A stretch of DNA of 64,000 nucleotides, taken from assembly GCA_021323855.1 (NCBI GenBank), contig JAJPKE010000002.1:40928-104927 (forward strand), written 5' to 3'. This DNA is from Chloroflexota bacterium. Its GTDB lineage: Bacteria > Chloroflexota > Ktedonobacteria > Ktedonobacterales > JADMIN01. This document shows positions 9,359 to 16,569 of the stretch, piece after piece (the first letter of the stretch is position 1; each line of letters opens with the position of its first letter). A program made the position numbers and the translations under genes. The notes under the pieces are model-generated. The model was given only the letters and a program-made list of their open reading frames with translations, was not told the DNA's origin and made no database searches.

Positions 9359-10458
9359 TGGGCGCCTGCCAATTCTGCCAATTCTGCGCTGTATTCGTGA
9401 ACCAGGTCCACCAGCCGCAGCAGATTATCCAGCGGCGTCTCCGGATAGATGCCGTGGCCGAGATTGAAGATATGGCCGTTGCGCCCGGCTGCCTGCCGCA
9501 AGACTGCCTTCGCCTGCTGCTCCACGATTTCCCACGGGCCGAGCAGCACGCCGGGATCGAGATTGCCCTGGATGGCATGCTCAGCGCCGATAACATTCCA
9601 GGCGGCGTCCAGTGGGATACGCCAGTCCACACCGATGACCGTGCCGCCCTCATCGCGCATCTGGTCCAGCAGTGTCGCTGTGTTAGTGCCAAAGTGAATC
9701 AGCGGCTTGCCGGTGGCGCGCAAGGCTCCCAGGATGCGCTCCGCATAGGGATGGACATAGGTGGCATAGTCGGCGGGACTCAGGCAGCCGACCCAGGAAT
9801 CGAAGAGTTGCAGCGCATCGGCTCCCGCCTGCGCCTGCGCGCTGAGATACGTGATGGTAATGTCGCTCAGGCGGTTCATTAGCGCATGCCACACCTGCGG
9901 CTGCTGGTACATCAGCGCTTTCGTGGTAGTGAAAGAACGCGATCCTTTGCCCTCGATGAGATAAGCTGCCAGCGTAAACGGCGCGCCCGCGAAGCCAATC
10001 AACGGCGTGCGTTCGCCCAGTTCAGCTTTTATCAGGCGAATGGCATCCGTGATGAAAGGCGCGTCTTCTTCAGGCGTGAGCGAGCGCAGTTGCCGCAGAT
10101 CGTCCGGCGAGCGCACCGGCTGGCGAATCACCGGGCCGACATGCTCGACCAGTTCGAGGTCCACACCAACCGCCAGCAGCGGCGTCATAATATCCGCAAA
10201 GAGGATAGCAGCGTCCACCCCCAGGCGGCGCACAGGCTGAAGCGTCACCTCGGCGCATAGCTCCGGCTGGCGGCTGATCGTCATGAAGTCGTGCTTTGCG
10301 CGGATGGCGCGATATTCGGGGAGCGAGCGCCCCGCCTGGCGCATGAACCAGACGGGAGTATGCTCCACGGATTGTCGCTGGCAGGCGCGCAGGAAGACGC
10401 TTGCTTCGCCGGTCATGTTGGTGAGTTTGGTCAACGCCGCTGGCTCCTTCTCGTTCAC
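9355..10458 (-). CDS. hemE: Uroporphyrinogen decarboxylase (HemE)
   Basis: A 367-residue enzyme that decarboxylates the four acetate side chains of uroporphyrinogen III to give coproporphyrinogen III. It shows the signature TPVWFMRQAGRSLPEYRAIR, then AAILFADIMTPLLAVGVDLE, IGFAGAPFTLAAYLIEGKGS, and the HGIYPETPLDNL end. The start is uncertain: GTG at 10458 lies 4 nt past the hemQ stop but has a weak ribosome-binding site. A TTG at 10434 has AAGGAG nine bases before it, and an ATG lies at 10416. The C-terminal AELAELAG is written by a 9-bp tandem repeat. Confidence 0.95.
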   Translation of the reverse strand: MNEKEPAALTKLTNMTGEASVFLRACQRQSVEHTPVWFMRQAGRSLPEYRAIRAKHDFMTISRQPELCAEVTLQPVRRLGVDAAILFADIMTPLLAVGVDLELVEHVGPVIRQPVRSPDDLRQLRSLTPEEDAPFITDAIRLIKAELGERTPLIGFAGAPFTLAAYLIEGKGSRSFTTTKALMYQQPQVWHALMNRLSDITITYLSAQAQAGADALQLFDSWVGCLSPADYATYVHPYAERILGALRATGKPLIHFGTNTATLLDQMRDEGGTVIGVDWRIPLDAAWNVIGAEHAIQGNLDPGVLLGPWEIVEQQAKAVLRQAAGRNGHIFNLGHGIYPETPLDNLLRLVDLVHEYSAELAELAGAQ

Positions 10459-10461
10459 TGC

Positions 10462-11160
10462 TCAGCCGATCATTGCCAGCGCCGTGCGCAGCGGTTTATG
10501 CACCGCCGTGATGATCGGCGTGTCGCGCAGGGTGTAGCGGCGCGCTTCGGTGTCGCGCAGGTCAATCACCAGCGATTGGAAGCGCGCAAGGTCGTTGGTT
10601 TCGTAGGCAACGACGAACTCCTGGTCATCCAGTCCGGTGGCATAGAGCAACACCTGGCTCACGTCGGCGTAGCTGTGGCCGATGCGCATATGCTCGTTCA
10701 TCATGCCCTGGCGCGCCTCTTTGCTCATCAGATACCACTCGGTCGTCTTGCTGAAAGGATAGACGACGAGATATTGCTTGCGCTGCGCCTCGTCTATCGC
10801 CTGCTCCTGCGCGGTGAGGCGGCGCGTGTAGGTGGAGACGCGCGTAAAGCCGAAAAGCGAGTGGGTGGGCCGGAAATAGACGCCGATGCCCGTCTGCAAG
10901 AGTTGCGCTGTCATCTCCTGCATCGCGTCCGGCGAGAATCCCTTGCGCCAGAGCAGCAAATCAGCGTCGCTCTTGAAGCCAATCGTGCTATAGCTGTAGG
11001 TCGTGATCTCCGGCGCTGCCTCCTCGACGACGCGCGCGAACGCCTCGCGTCCGGCCTCGCGTTTGGCCTGCGGCAAGCGCCGCCATTCATCGTCAGCCTT
11101 GAAACAGAGATACTGCGCAAATTGCAGGGCTGGGGTAGCAGTGGTGGATTCGTCGCTCAT
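10462..11160 (-). CDS. hemQ: Coproheme decarboxylase (HemQ/ChdC), chlorite dismutase family
   Basis: A 232-residue member of the chlorite dismutase family that, in monoderm bacteria, decarboxylates coproheme III to haem b with H2O2. YPFSKTTEWYLM contains the Y-P-x-S-K motif whose tyrosine (Y134 here) is the catalytic residue. The probable haem-ligand histidine H157 is in MMNEHMRIGHSY. The end has the characteristic LRDTEARRYTLRDTPII. Its presence among the haem genes shows that the operon uses the coproporphyrin-dependent route. The ATG overlaps the hemA stop by 4 nt, and GAGGAGAACAT precedes it. Confidence 0.95.
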   Translation of the reverse strand: MSDESTTATPALQFAQYLCFKADDEWRRLPQAKREAGREAFARVVEEAAPEITTYSYSTIGFKSDADLLLWRKGFSPDAMQEMTAQLLQTGIGVYFRPTHSLFGFTRVSTYTRRLTAQEQAIDEAQRKQYLVVYPFSKTTEWYLMSKEARQGMMNEHMRIGHSYADVSQVLLYATGLDDQEFVVAYETNDLARFQSLVIDLRDTEARRYTLRDTPIITAVHKPLRTALAMIG

Positions 11161-12428
11161 ATGTTCTCCTCGTGAGACTGGGAAAGCTGAAATACGCGGT
11201 TCAAGGTCTGCGCCAGTTGTGGCCCATCTGCGGGGTCCTTCAGCGCCATGATCGGGTGATGCAGCAATTTGTTGACGATGGCCGTCGTCAGCGCCTGAAT
11301 GGTCTGCTGCTCTTCTTCGCTGAGCGTGGGCAGATGCGCCAGCGCGCGGCGCAGTTCGGCGGCGCGAATGTCCTCAGCGTAGGCGCGCAGTTCTCGAATC
11401 GTCGGCACAACCGATTGCGCGGCCAGCCACTCCATGAACGCTCGCACCTCCGGCTCGATCAACGCCTCTGCGCTCTCAATTTCCGCCGCACGCGCGCCGT
11501 GATTGCGTGCGCTGATCGCCTGCAAGGCGTCTATGTCGAAGAGGTGATCCTGTGGACGATGAAGGCCAGCCGGCTCGATGCCACGCGGCACCGAGAGATC
11601 GAGGAAGAGCCGCGCGTGGTCTGGGTGATCTGCTAGTACAGCGCCTTCGAGAATGGCGCGCGTGACGACGAATCCCGGCGCCGCCGTCGCGCAGATAATT
11701 ACGTCATGCGCGGCCAGCGCCCGCTCCATCTCTGCGAAGCGCCAGGATCGCGCATGATAGCGCTCGGCCAGCGTTTCAGCGCGCTCATCGGTGCGATTGA
11801 TAACGCTGAGATGCGAGACCTGTTTCGCGCTGAGCAGTTTGAGCGCCAGTTGTGCCATGTGCCCTGCGCCGATCACCAGGCAGCGCCGGTCGCTGAGGTT
11901 GCCGAATTGTCGCTGCGCCTGATCGAGCGCGACTGAGACGACCGAGACGGGATGGCTGCCAATGCGCGTCCGCGTGCGCACCAGCTTGCCGCTTGCCAGC
12001 GCCCTGCTGACGAGGCGATGAAGCACTTTGCCGGCGGTGCCTGCCTCGTGCGCCGCCGCATAGGCTGCTTTGAGTTGCCCCATGATCTGATCGTCGCCCA
12101 GCACCATCGAATCGAGGCCCGCCGCCAGCCGGAAGATATGGCGCACGACGGCTTCTTCGCTGAGCGCCGTCCAGGCGATATCCGTCTCATCAGCGACAGT
12201 GTCATGCCAGGTATGCAGGAAACGCTCTAGCGCCTGCGTTCCTTCTGCAATGTCGGGCGCCAGTGCATAGACTTCCACGCGGTTGCAGGTCGAGACGATC
12301 ATGCTTTCGGCGGCGATGCTGCGCAACTCTTCCAGGGCGCGCGGCAACGTCTCGGCGCTGAAGGTGAATCGTTCGAGGAGGGCTACCGGCGTCGTCCGCT
12401 GGTGCGCGCCTAGCATCAGCAGCTTCAC
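11157..12428 (-). CDS. hemA: Glutamyl-tRNA reductase (HemA)
   Basis: A 423-residue NADPH enzyme that reduces glutamyl-tRNA to glutamate-1-semialdehyde, the first committed step. Visible are the N-terminal LLMLGAHQRTTPVALLERF, the active-site cysteine in IVSTCNRVEVYA, LGDDQIMGQLKAAYAAA, the Rossmann segment CLVIGAGHMAQLALKLL, and FLDLSVPRGIEP. The start is GTG at 12428, overlapping the regulator's TGA (GTGA), with GGAAGGG upstream. It is the first enzyme gene of the operon and is translationally linked to the regulator. Confidence 0.97.
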   Translation of the reverse strand: MKLLMLGAHQRTTPVALLERFTFSAETLPRALEELRSIAAESMIVSTCNRVEVYALAPDIAEGTQALERFLHTWHDTVADETDIAWTALSEEAVVRHIFRLAAGLDSMVLGDDQIMGQLKAAYAAAHEAGTAGKVLHRLVSRALASGKLVRTRTRIGSHPVSVVSVALDQAQRQFGNLSDRRCLVIGAGHMAQLALKLLSAKQVSHLSVINRTDERAETLAERYHARSWRFAEMERALAAHDVIICATAAPGFVVTRAILEGAVLADHPDHARLFLDLSVPRGIEPAGLHRPQDHLFDIDALQAISARNHGARAAEIESAEALIEPEVRAFMEWLAAQSVVPTIRELRAYAEDIRAAELRRALAHLPTLSEEEQQTIQALTTAIVNKLLHHPIMALKDPADGPQLAQTLNRVFQLSQSHEENI

Positions 12429-13126
12429 GGTCGCCCTTCCTTGTCGCTAACATGGTCGTTCTCGGTTGAAGATGGCGCACCGTTGCCAGTCCGCGCTGAC
12501 CGCTGATTCTCGTAGCCAGCCAGCGCGCCCAGCAGCACTGCATCCATGAACGCATCAATCTGCTCTTGCAGCGTCGCGGCCTCCGCCAGATCCACTGGAT
12601 GCGCGATGCCTGCGGCGGGCGCGGTCAACTGTGAGAAAGTGCGGCGAAAGAACAGGAAAGCGTTGACGGTATCGTAGAGACTGATAGACGCATCGAATGC
12701 CTCTTTGCCATACGATGTGCCGACGGCGCGCGCCTCGTTGAGAAAGCGGCTTTCGTGGCTGCGGCTATGTACATGCTGGATCAGCAGCCCCAGCAGACGT
12801 TGCCCCAGCCCGCGCATGCGCTCAGCAGCAGGGCGCATACTCATGTTGCGGTGCCACTCCTGCTGCACCATCTCTTGCCCATCTGCATTCCAGGACAACT
12901 CCCGTGGAACTGGCACGATGGCGGCGCTGCTCGTTCGCGGCATCACGGCGTCTAGCTCCTGCCGAAAGAAACGGCGATGCCCACCAAGCGTGCGATGCAC
13001 CGGCACTTTCCCGGCATCCGCCCAGCGGCGCAATGTGGAGAGGGAAATGCCAAGTATCGCGCTTGCTTCGTGCAAGCTCAGCCAGTCCTCGCTGGTAGGA
13101 TTGGGGAGAGATGGCAGAGATGACAT
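12425..13126 (-). CDS. MerR/excisionase-type HTH regulator heading the haem operon
   Basis: A 233-residue protein. Residues ~15-62 form a winged-helix DNA-binding domain of the MerR/excisionase type: WLSLHEASAILGISLSTLRR, then WADAGKVPVHRTLGGHRRFF. The remaining ~150 residues are mainly helical and match no domain I can name with certainty, though the pattern is loosely like RsbRD-type N-terminal sensor bundles. They contain several histidines (WHR, QHVHSRSHES) that could bind a metal or haem. It is the first gene of the haem operon, overlaps hemA by 4 nt, and has a palindrome over its promoter. Feedback control of haem synthesis is therefore likely but inferred. Confidence 0.85.
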   Translation of the reverse strand: MSSLPSLPNPTSEDWLSLHEASAILGISLSTLRRWADAGKVPVHRTLGGHRRFFRQELDAVMPRTSSAAIVPVPRELSWNADGQEMVQQEWHRNMSMRPAAERMRGLGQRLLGLLIQHVHSRSHESRFLNEARAVGTSYGKEAFDASISLYDTVNAFLFFRRTFSQLTAPAAGIAHPVDLAEAATLQEQIDAFMDAVLLGALAGYENQRSARTGNGAPSSTENDHVSDKEGRP

Positions 13127-13164
13127 GCGGAAAACCTTCTCAAACCTTTCATTTTTCCGTATAG

Positions 13165-13194
13165 AGGATAGTGAATCCTACGCAAAACTGTCAA
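13165..13194 (-). promoter_or_regulatory. Haem operon promoter with overlapping palindrome
   Basis: On the minus strand TTGACA (13189-13194), an 18-bp spacer and TATCCT (13165-13170) form a sigma70-type promoter about 40 bp before the regulator's ATG. A dyad AGGATAGTGAATCCT (13165-13179) covers the -10 box and part of the spacer, the usual place for MerR-type or repressor binding. Autoregulation by the first gene is an inference. Confidence 0.65.
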
Positions 13195-13324
13195 GATAGG
13201 ATGTAAAATACTCCTATAGAAGAGAAGAGCTTCTTTTGCAACTATGGATTGCTGGATGTTTATTTGGGAGTATGCTATTCTTATTATCGTTTAAGTGTCC
13301 TATCTGATAATAAGAGGAGAGCTA

Positions 13325-13450
13325 ATGATGAATACCGATAATAAGAATCTCAAGCAAGGTCGTGCTGGGACATATATTCGGCTTGCTTATTCTGAATACC
13401 TTGCTATGTTCACGGATGACGAGCTGACACTTCCCAATGAACACCTATAA
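13325..13450 (+). CDS. Small hypothetical ORF (41 aa)
   Basis: ATGATG opens a 41-codon frame ending at TAA (13448-13450). The product begins MMNTDNKNLKQGRAGTYIRL and ends LTLPNEHL; it is hydrophilic and unrecognised. Evidence for translation is a well-placed AGAGGAGAGCTA just upstream. An inverted repeat CTTATTATC (13280-13288)/GATAATAAG (13306-13314) immediately precedes the ribosome-binding site, and GATAATAAG recurs at 13337-13345 inside the frame. Base composition is AT-richer than neighbouring genes. It may be a real small gene, a leader peptide, or chance. Confidence 0.35.
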   Translation: MMNTDNKNLKQGRAGTYIRLAYSEYLAMFTDDELTLPNEHL

Positions 13451-13494
13451 AAAATTCGCATTGATTCGACGGTGAGGTCTGGTGGTAACAGTTA

Positions 13495-13536
13495 CAAGCA
13501 GGCCGGTGGACAATCAAGTATCCGCTGGCCTGCTTG
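13495..13536. terminator. Bidirectional hairpin terminator after pyrG
   Basis: CAAGCAGGCC pairs with GGCCTGCTTG, extended by an imperfect inner stem, between the pyrG stop (minus strand) and the small plus-strand ORF. On the plus strand it is followed by GATTTTC. It could end transcription from either side. Confidence 0.55.
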
Positions 13537-13561
13537 GATTTTCGCTCTGAGCGTTGTGATA

Positions 13562-15313
13562 TTAGCTCAGGCTGCTCATGCCGCCAGCTACCGCACCGGT
13601 TGCGCTGGCATCGTGGCCGTTGATGCCCGCGTGTTCCGCCTGTTCCGCCTGTTCCGCCTGCTCAGCGTGTGTGGCTGGCGCTGGCTGCGCTTTGGCTGGC
13701 GTCAGCCCTGCGCGCTTTACCGCCGCCGCGATGAACTCGCGGAAGAGCGGATGCGGGCGTGTGGGCCGACTCTTGAACTCTGGGTGGAACTGCGTGCCGA
13801 CGAACCAGGGATGATCTTTCAGTTCAATGATCTCGATCAGGCTGCCATCTGCGGATTGCCCGCAGAGCGACATGCCAGCAGCCTCCATTGGCTTGCGATA
13901 GCTGTTGTTGAACTCATAGCGGTGGCGATGGCGCTCGAAGATGATCGGCTTGCCATACGCCGCCTCCACCTTGCTCCCCGGCGTCAGGCAGCAGACCCAC
14001 TGGCCCAGCCGCATCGTGCCACCCTTATCGGCGATGTTGCGTTGGTTCAGCATCAGATCAATCACCTTATCATGCGCATCGGGATTGAACTCTGAGCTAT
14101 TGGCGTCCGCCAGGCCAAGCACATGGCGCGCGAACTCGACCACCGCGACCTGCATCCCCAGGCAGAGGCCAAGATATGGGATATCGCTGGTGCGCGCCAG
14201 TTCCGCCGCCTTGATCTTGCCCTCGATACCGCGATGCCCGAAGCCACCGGGAACGACGATGCCGTCCACCGACGAGAGCAGTGGCGCATACTCGGCCCAG
14301 GCTGTCTCCAACGTCTCGGAGTTGATCCATTCGATCTGCACATCTACACCATTGGCCCATGCTGCGTGGTGCAGCGCCTCAACCACCGAAAGATAGGCGT
14401 CGTGTAGCGCCACATACTTGCCCACCAGCGCGATGCGCACCACCGGCTTCTCCGCCTCGATACGATTGACCAGCGCCCGCCACTCCGTCAGGTCCACCGG
14501 ATGCGCTTGCTGGATGCGCAACGTCTCTATCAGGAAATCGCCCAGGCCGGCGTCTTCCAGCATCAGCGGCACATCATAGATGCTATTCGCCGTCACCAAC
14601 GGAATCACCGCGCGCTGCTCGATATTGCAGAACAGCGCGATCTTCTCGCGGATATCGTCGCTGACGGGATAATCCGAGCGGCAGAGAATCACGTCCGGTT
14701 GGATGCCAGCGCGCAGTAACTCTTTAACGCTGTGCTGTGTTGGCTTGGTCTTTAGCTCTTTGGTCGCGCCGATGTATGGCAGTAGCGTCACATGCAGAAA
14801 CAGCACGTCGTCGCGCCCAACATCCTTGCGCAACTGGCGGATCGCTTCGAGGAACGGCTCACCCTCGATATCGCCAACGGTGCCGCCGACCTCGCAGATC
14901 ACCACGTCCGCGCTGCTGGTATGCGCCAGCGCATGAATGCGCTCCTTGATCTGGTTGGTGATATGCGGAATCACCTGGATGGTGCCACCGAGATATTCGC
15001 CACGCCGCTCTTTGCCGATCACCGCCGCGTAGACCTGCCCCGTAGTGACGTTGCTGGCCTGGCTCGCAGCTTCGTCGGTGAAGCGCTCGTAGTGCCCCAG
15101 GTCGAGGTCGGTCTCTGCGCCGTCGTCTGTCACGAAGACCTCGCCATGCTGGTAGGGCGACATCGTGCCCGGGTCCACATTGATATAGGGGTCCAGCTTC
15201 ATGATGGCCACCGACAGGCCACGGCTCTTGAGCAGCCGGCCAATCGAGGCGACCGCGATCCCTTTGCCGACAGATGATGCGACACCGCCAGTTACAAACA
15301 AATATTTCGTCAT
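13562..15313 (-). CDS. pyrG: CTP synthase (PyrG)
   Basis: A 583-residue enzyme that aminates UTP to CTP using glutamine. The synthetase domain starts [20 protein letters not shown] and contains [20 protein letters not shown] and [19 protein letters not shown]. The class I glutamine amidotransferase domain has the nucleophile in [18 protein letters not shown] and the His-Glu pair in [15 protein letters not shown] at 15313 is chosen because the protein family begins here and GGGAGAG precedes it; a frame upstream to 15454 is low-complexity. The C-terminus carries an extra ~40 residues with [13 protein letters not shown], encoded by a 9-bp repeat, not part of the usual enzyme. Confidence 0.96.
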   Translation of the reverse strand: MTKYLFVTGGVASSVGKGIAVASIGRLLKSRGLSVAIMKLDPYINVDPGTMSPYQHGEVFVTDDGAETDLDLGHYERFTDEAASQASNVTTGQVYAAVIGKERRGEYLGGTIQVIPHITNQIKERIHALAHTSSADVVICEVGGTVGDIEGEPFLEAIRQLRKDVGRDDVLFLHVTLLPYIGATKELKTKPTQHSVKELLRAGIQPDVILCRSDYPVSDDIREKIALFCNIEQRAVIPLVTANSIYDVPLMLEDAGLGDFLIETLRIQQAHPVDLTEWRALVNRIEAEKPVVRIALVGKYVALHDAYLSVVEALHHAAWANGVDVQIEWINSETLETAWAEYAPLLSSVDGIVVPGGFGHRGIEGKIKAAELARTSDIPYLGLCLGMQVAVVEFARHVLGLADANSSEFNPDAHDKVIDLMLNQRNIADKGGTMRLGQWVCCLTPGSKVEAAYGKPIIFERHRHRYEFNNSYRKPMEAAGMSLCGQSADGSLIEIIELKDHPWFVGTQFHPEFKSRPTRPHPLFREFIAAAVKRAGLTPAKAQPAPATHAEQAEQAEQAEHAGINGHDASATGAVAGGMSSLS

Positions 15314-15589
15314 GCGTTGCTCTCCCGAAATCCCCATTGCCGCTGTTTTGTTTGCCACGGTTGGCCTGCTCGCCTCGTTAGCCTCGCTCGCCCCGTTCGT
15401 CTTGCCCGCTTTGTTTGCCTTGTCTGTCATGCTGCTCTGCAACCTGCCGTCCATTGTCCGCTAGCTACTACCCAACACATTCCACATCCAGCCCGCCCAC
15501 ATGCGCGGGCCATTTACTCATACGCATTACACACTCACATGTCGCACTACGATGCCGACCACTACTTATCTCAATTGCCCAAAAGAGGA

Positions 15590-15625
15590 GGGGCCAGGAC
15601 CCGTATACTGTTGGGTCCCAGCCCC
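15590..15625 (-). terminator. Rho-independent terminator after the MBL-fold gene
   Basis: GGGGCCAGGACCC and GGGTCCCAGCCCC form a 13-bp stem with two mismatches around a 10-nt loop. It lies 12 nt past the stop of the minus-strand gene at 15638 and is followed on that strand by CTCCTCTTTT, a pyrimidine-rich tail ending in U. Confidence 0.7.
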
Positions 15626-15637
15626 TGCGCTCTCTCT

Positions 15638-16285
15638 TCATGACTTGTATCCCAGGATCACTACCTGCGTTTCCGCCGGTAAGGTGGCTTTGGTGATGAC
15701 GACTTTGGGTAGTGGGTCCGTCACCTCCACTCCCATTTCACGGCAGAACTGGTCGAGTGGGTCTAACGCCACCTCGCCCGGTTTATAGGCCGGCGTCGCA
15801 TAGTGCATGGGCACGACGATATGCGGCTCGATCTGCGCGATGACTTCTACTGCGCGTTCGGCGTTCAGCGAATTGCCGCCGCCAACCGGCACCAGCAGCA
15901 CATCAGCGCCGCTCAGCGCTTCTTGCGCGCGATCATCGAGCAGCGTGCCGAGGTCGCCGAGATGACAGATCTGCACATCGTCCATCGTGATGAGATAGGC
16001 GGTGTTACGCCCCAGGCGCTTGCCGCGCTCCTCATCATGATAGGTTTGCACGCCGGTAATGAGTATCTGTGAAATTTCATACTCGCCCGGCCCTTCCACG
16101 ATACGCGGGTCGCCGCCGATGCCTTTGACATAGTTATGCCCGAGGTGTTCATGGCTGATGGTCACGATGTCGGCGGAGATGCGACCGAGTGAGTACCCGG
16201 TGGAAGGAGCGGGAGGGTCAGTGATGAGTGTTGCGTCTTTACCACGAAGGCGGAAGCATGAATGCCCCAGCCAGGTTAATTCCAT
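15638..16285 (-). CDS. MBL-fold metallo-hydrolase, Asp missing from the HxHxDH motif
   Basis: A 215-residue metallo-beta-lactamase fold protein of the UPF0173-like group (start MELTWLGHSCFRLRGKDATL). Metal-site segments are TISHEHLGHNYV, CHLGDLG and VPMHYATPAYKPG. In the first, the family's H-x-H-x-D-H reads H-E-H-L-G-H, so the usual aspartate is glycine; a second-metal ligand may be missing. ATG at 16285 is preferred (AGGGGACC upstream) over a frame to 16480 with no family similarity. The substrate is unknown. It is divergent from the Kdp kinase gene and ends in its own terminator. Confidence 0.85.
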   Translation of the reverse strand: MELTWLGHSCFRLRGKDATLITDPPAPSTGYSLGRISADIVTISHEHLGHNYVKGIGGDPRIVEGPGEYEISQILITGVQTYHDEERGKRLGRNTAYLITMDDVQICHLGDLGTLLDDRAQEALSGADVLLVPVGGGNSLNAERAVEVIAQIEPHIVVPMHYATPAYKPGEVALDPLDQFCREMGVEVTDPLPKVVITKATLPAETQVVILGYKS

Positions 16286-16377
16286 GTGTATTGGTCCCCT
16301 GCTGGCCCTGATAAGCCATAACGAGATCAGGCGGGGAACTGCCGGCTCATGCGCCCCTGTGCCCCGCCCTAGCGGAT

Positions 16378-16407
16378 AGTGTATCATATTGCTGTTGCCG
16401 CTTTCAA
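16378..16407 (-). promoter_or_regulatory. Putative promoter of the MBL-fold gene
   Basis: On the minus strand TTGAAA (16402-16407), an 18-bp spacer and TACACT (16378-16383) lie about 90 bp before the MBL start. The hexamers match the sigma70 consensus moderately well. Confidence 0.45.
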
Positions 16408-16427
16408 GCTCATCAGAGAGAGGTCCT

Positions 16428-16543
16428 GATGCTTTTGCGGCACTAAAGTGCTGGCGCACGCACAACAGCCTGAAGTTCAAAATAGCCAGAGGCAGTTTCC
16501 GGCTTTAGCCGCTCGTCTCGTGCGCCGGCTTATTAAAGCCGCG
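16428..16543 (+). repeat. Compound hairpin repeat, copy A (upstream of the KdpD kinase half)
   Basis: A roughly 116-bp element containing successive small dyads, including GGCACTAAAGTGCTGG, GGCTTTAGCC and GCCGGCTTATTAAAGCCG. It aligns along its length with 18439-18558, including the shared blocks GGCGCACGC, CTGAAG, AAATAG, GGCTTTAGCC and AAAGCCG. It ends 26 bp before the start codon of the kinase gene. Confidence 0.7.
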
Positions 16544-16569
16544 CAATTGAAGAGGCCAGTACGTTTTCT

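Larger units (their letters stand above)
13195..13561. other. AT-rich intergenic region
   Basis: An AT-rich stretch compared with its neighbours. It contains a short plus-strand ORF (13325-13450) with a 9-bp inverted repeat before it, and a strong hairpin at 13495-13536. Nothing else was recognised. Confidence 0.5.

Noticed and set aside
15314..15454. N-terminal extension of PyrG
   Set aside because: Lys/Ala/Asn low-complexity, 9-bp repeat; CTP synthase always starts near [10 protein letters not shown], which has its own ribosome-binding site.
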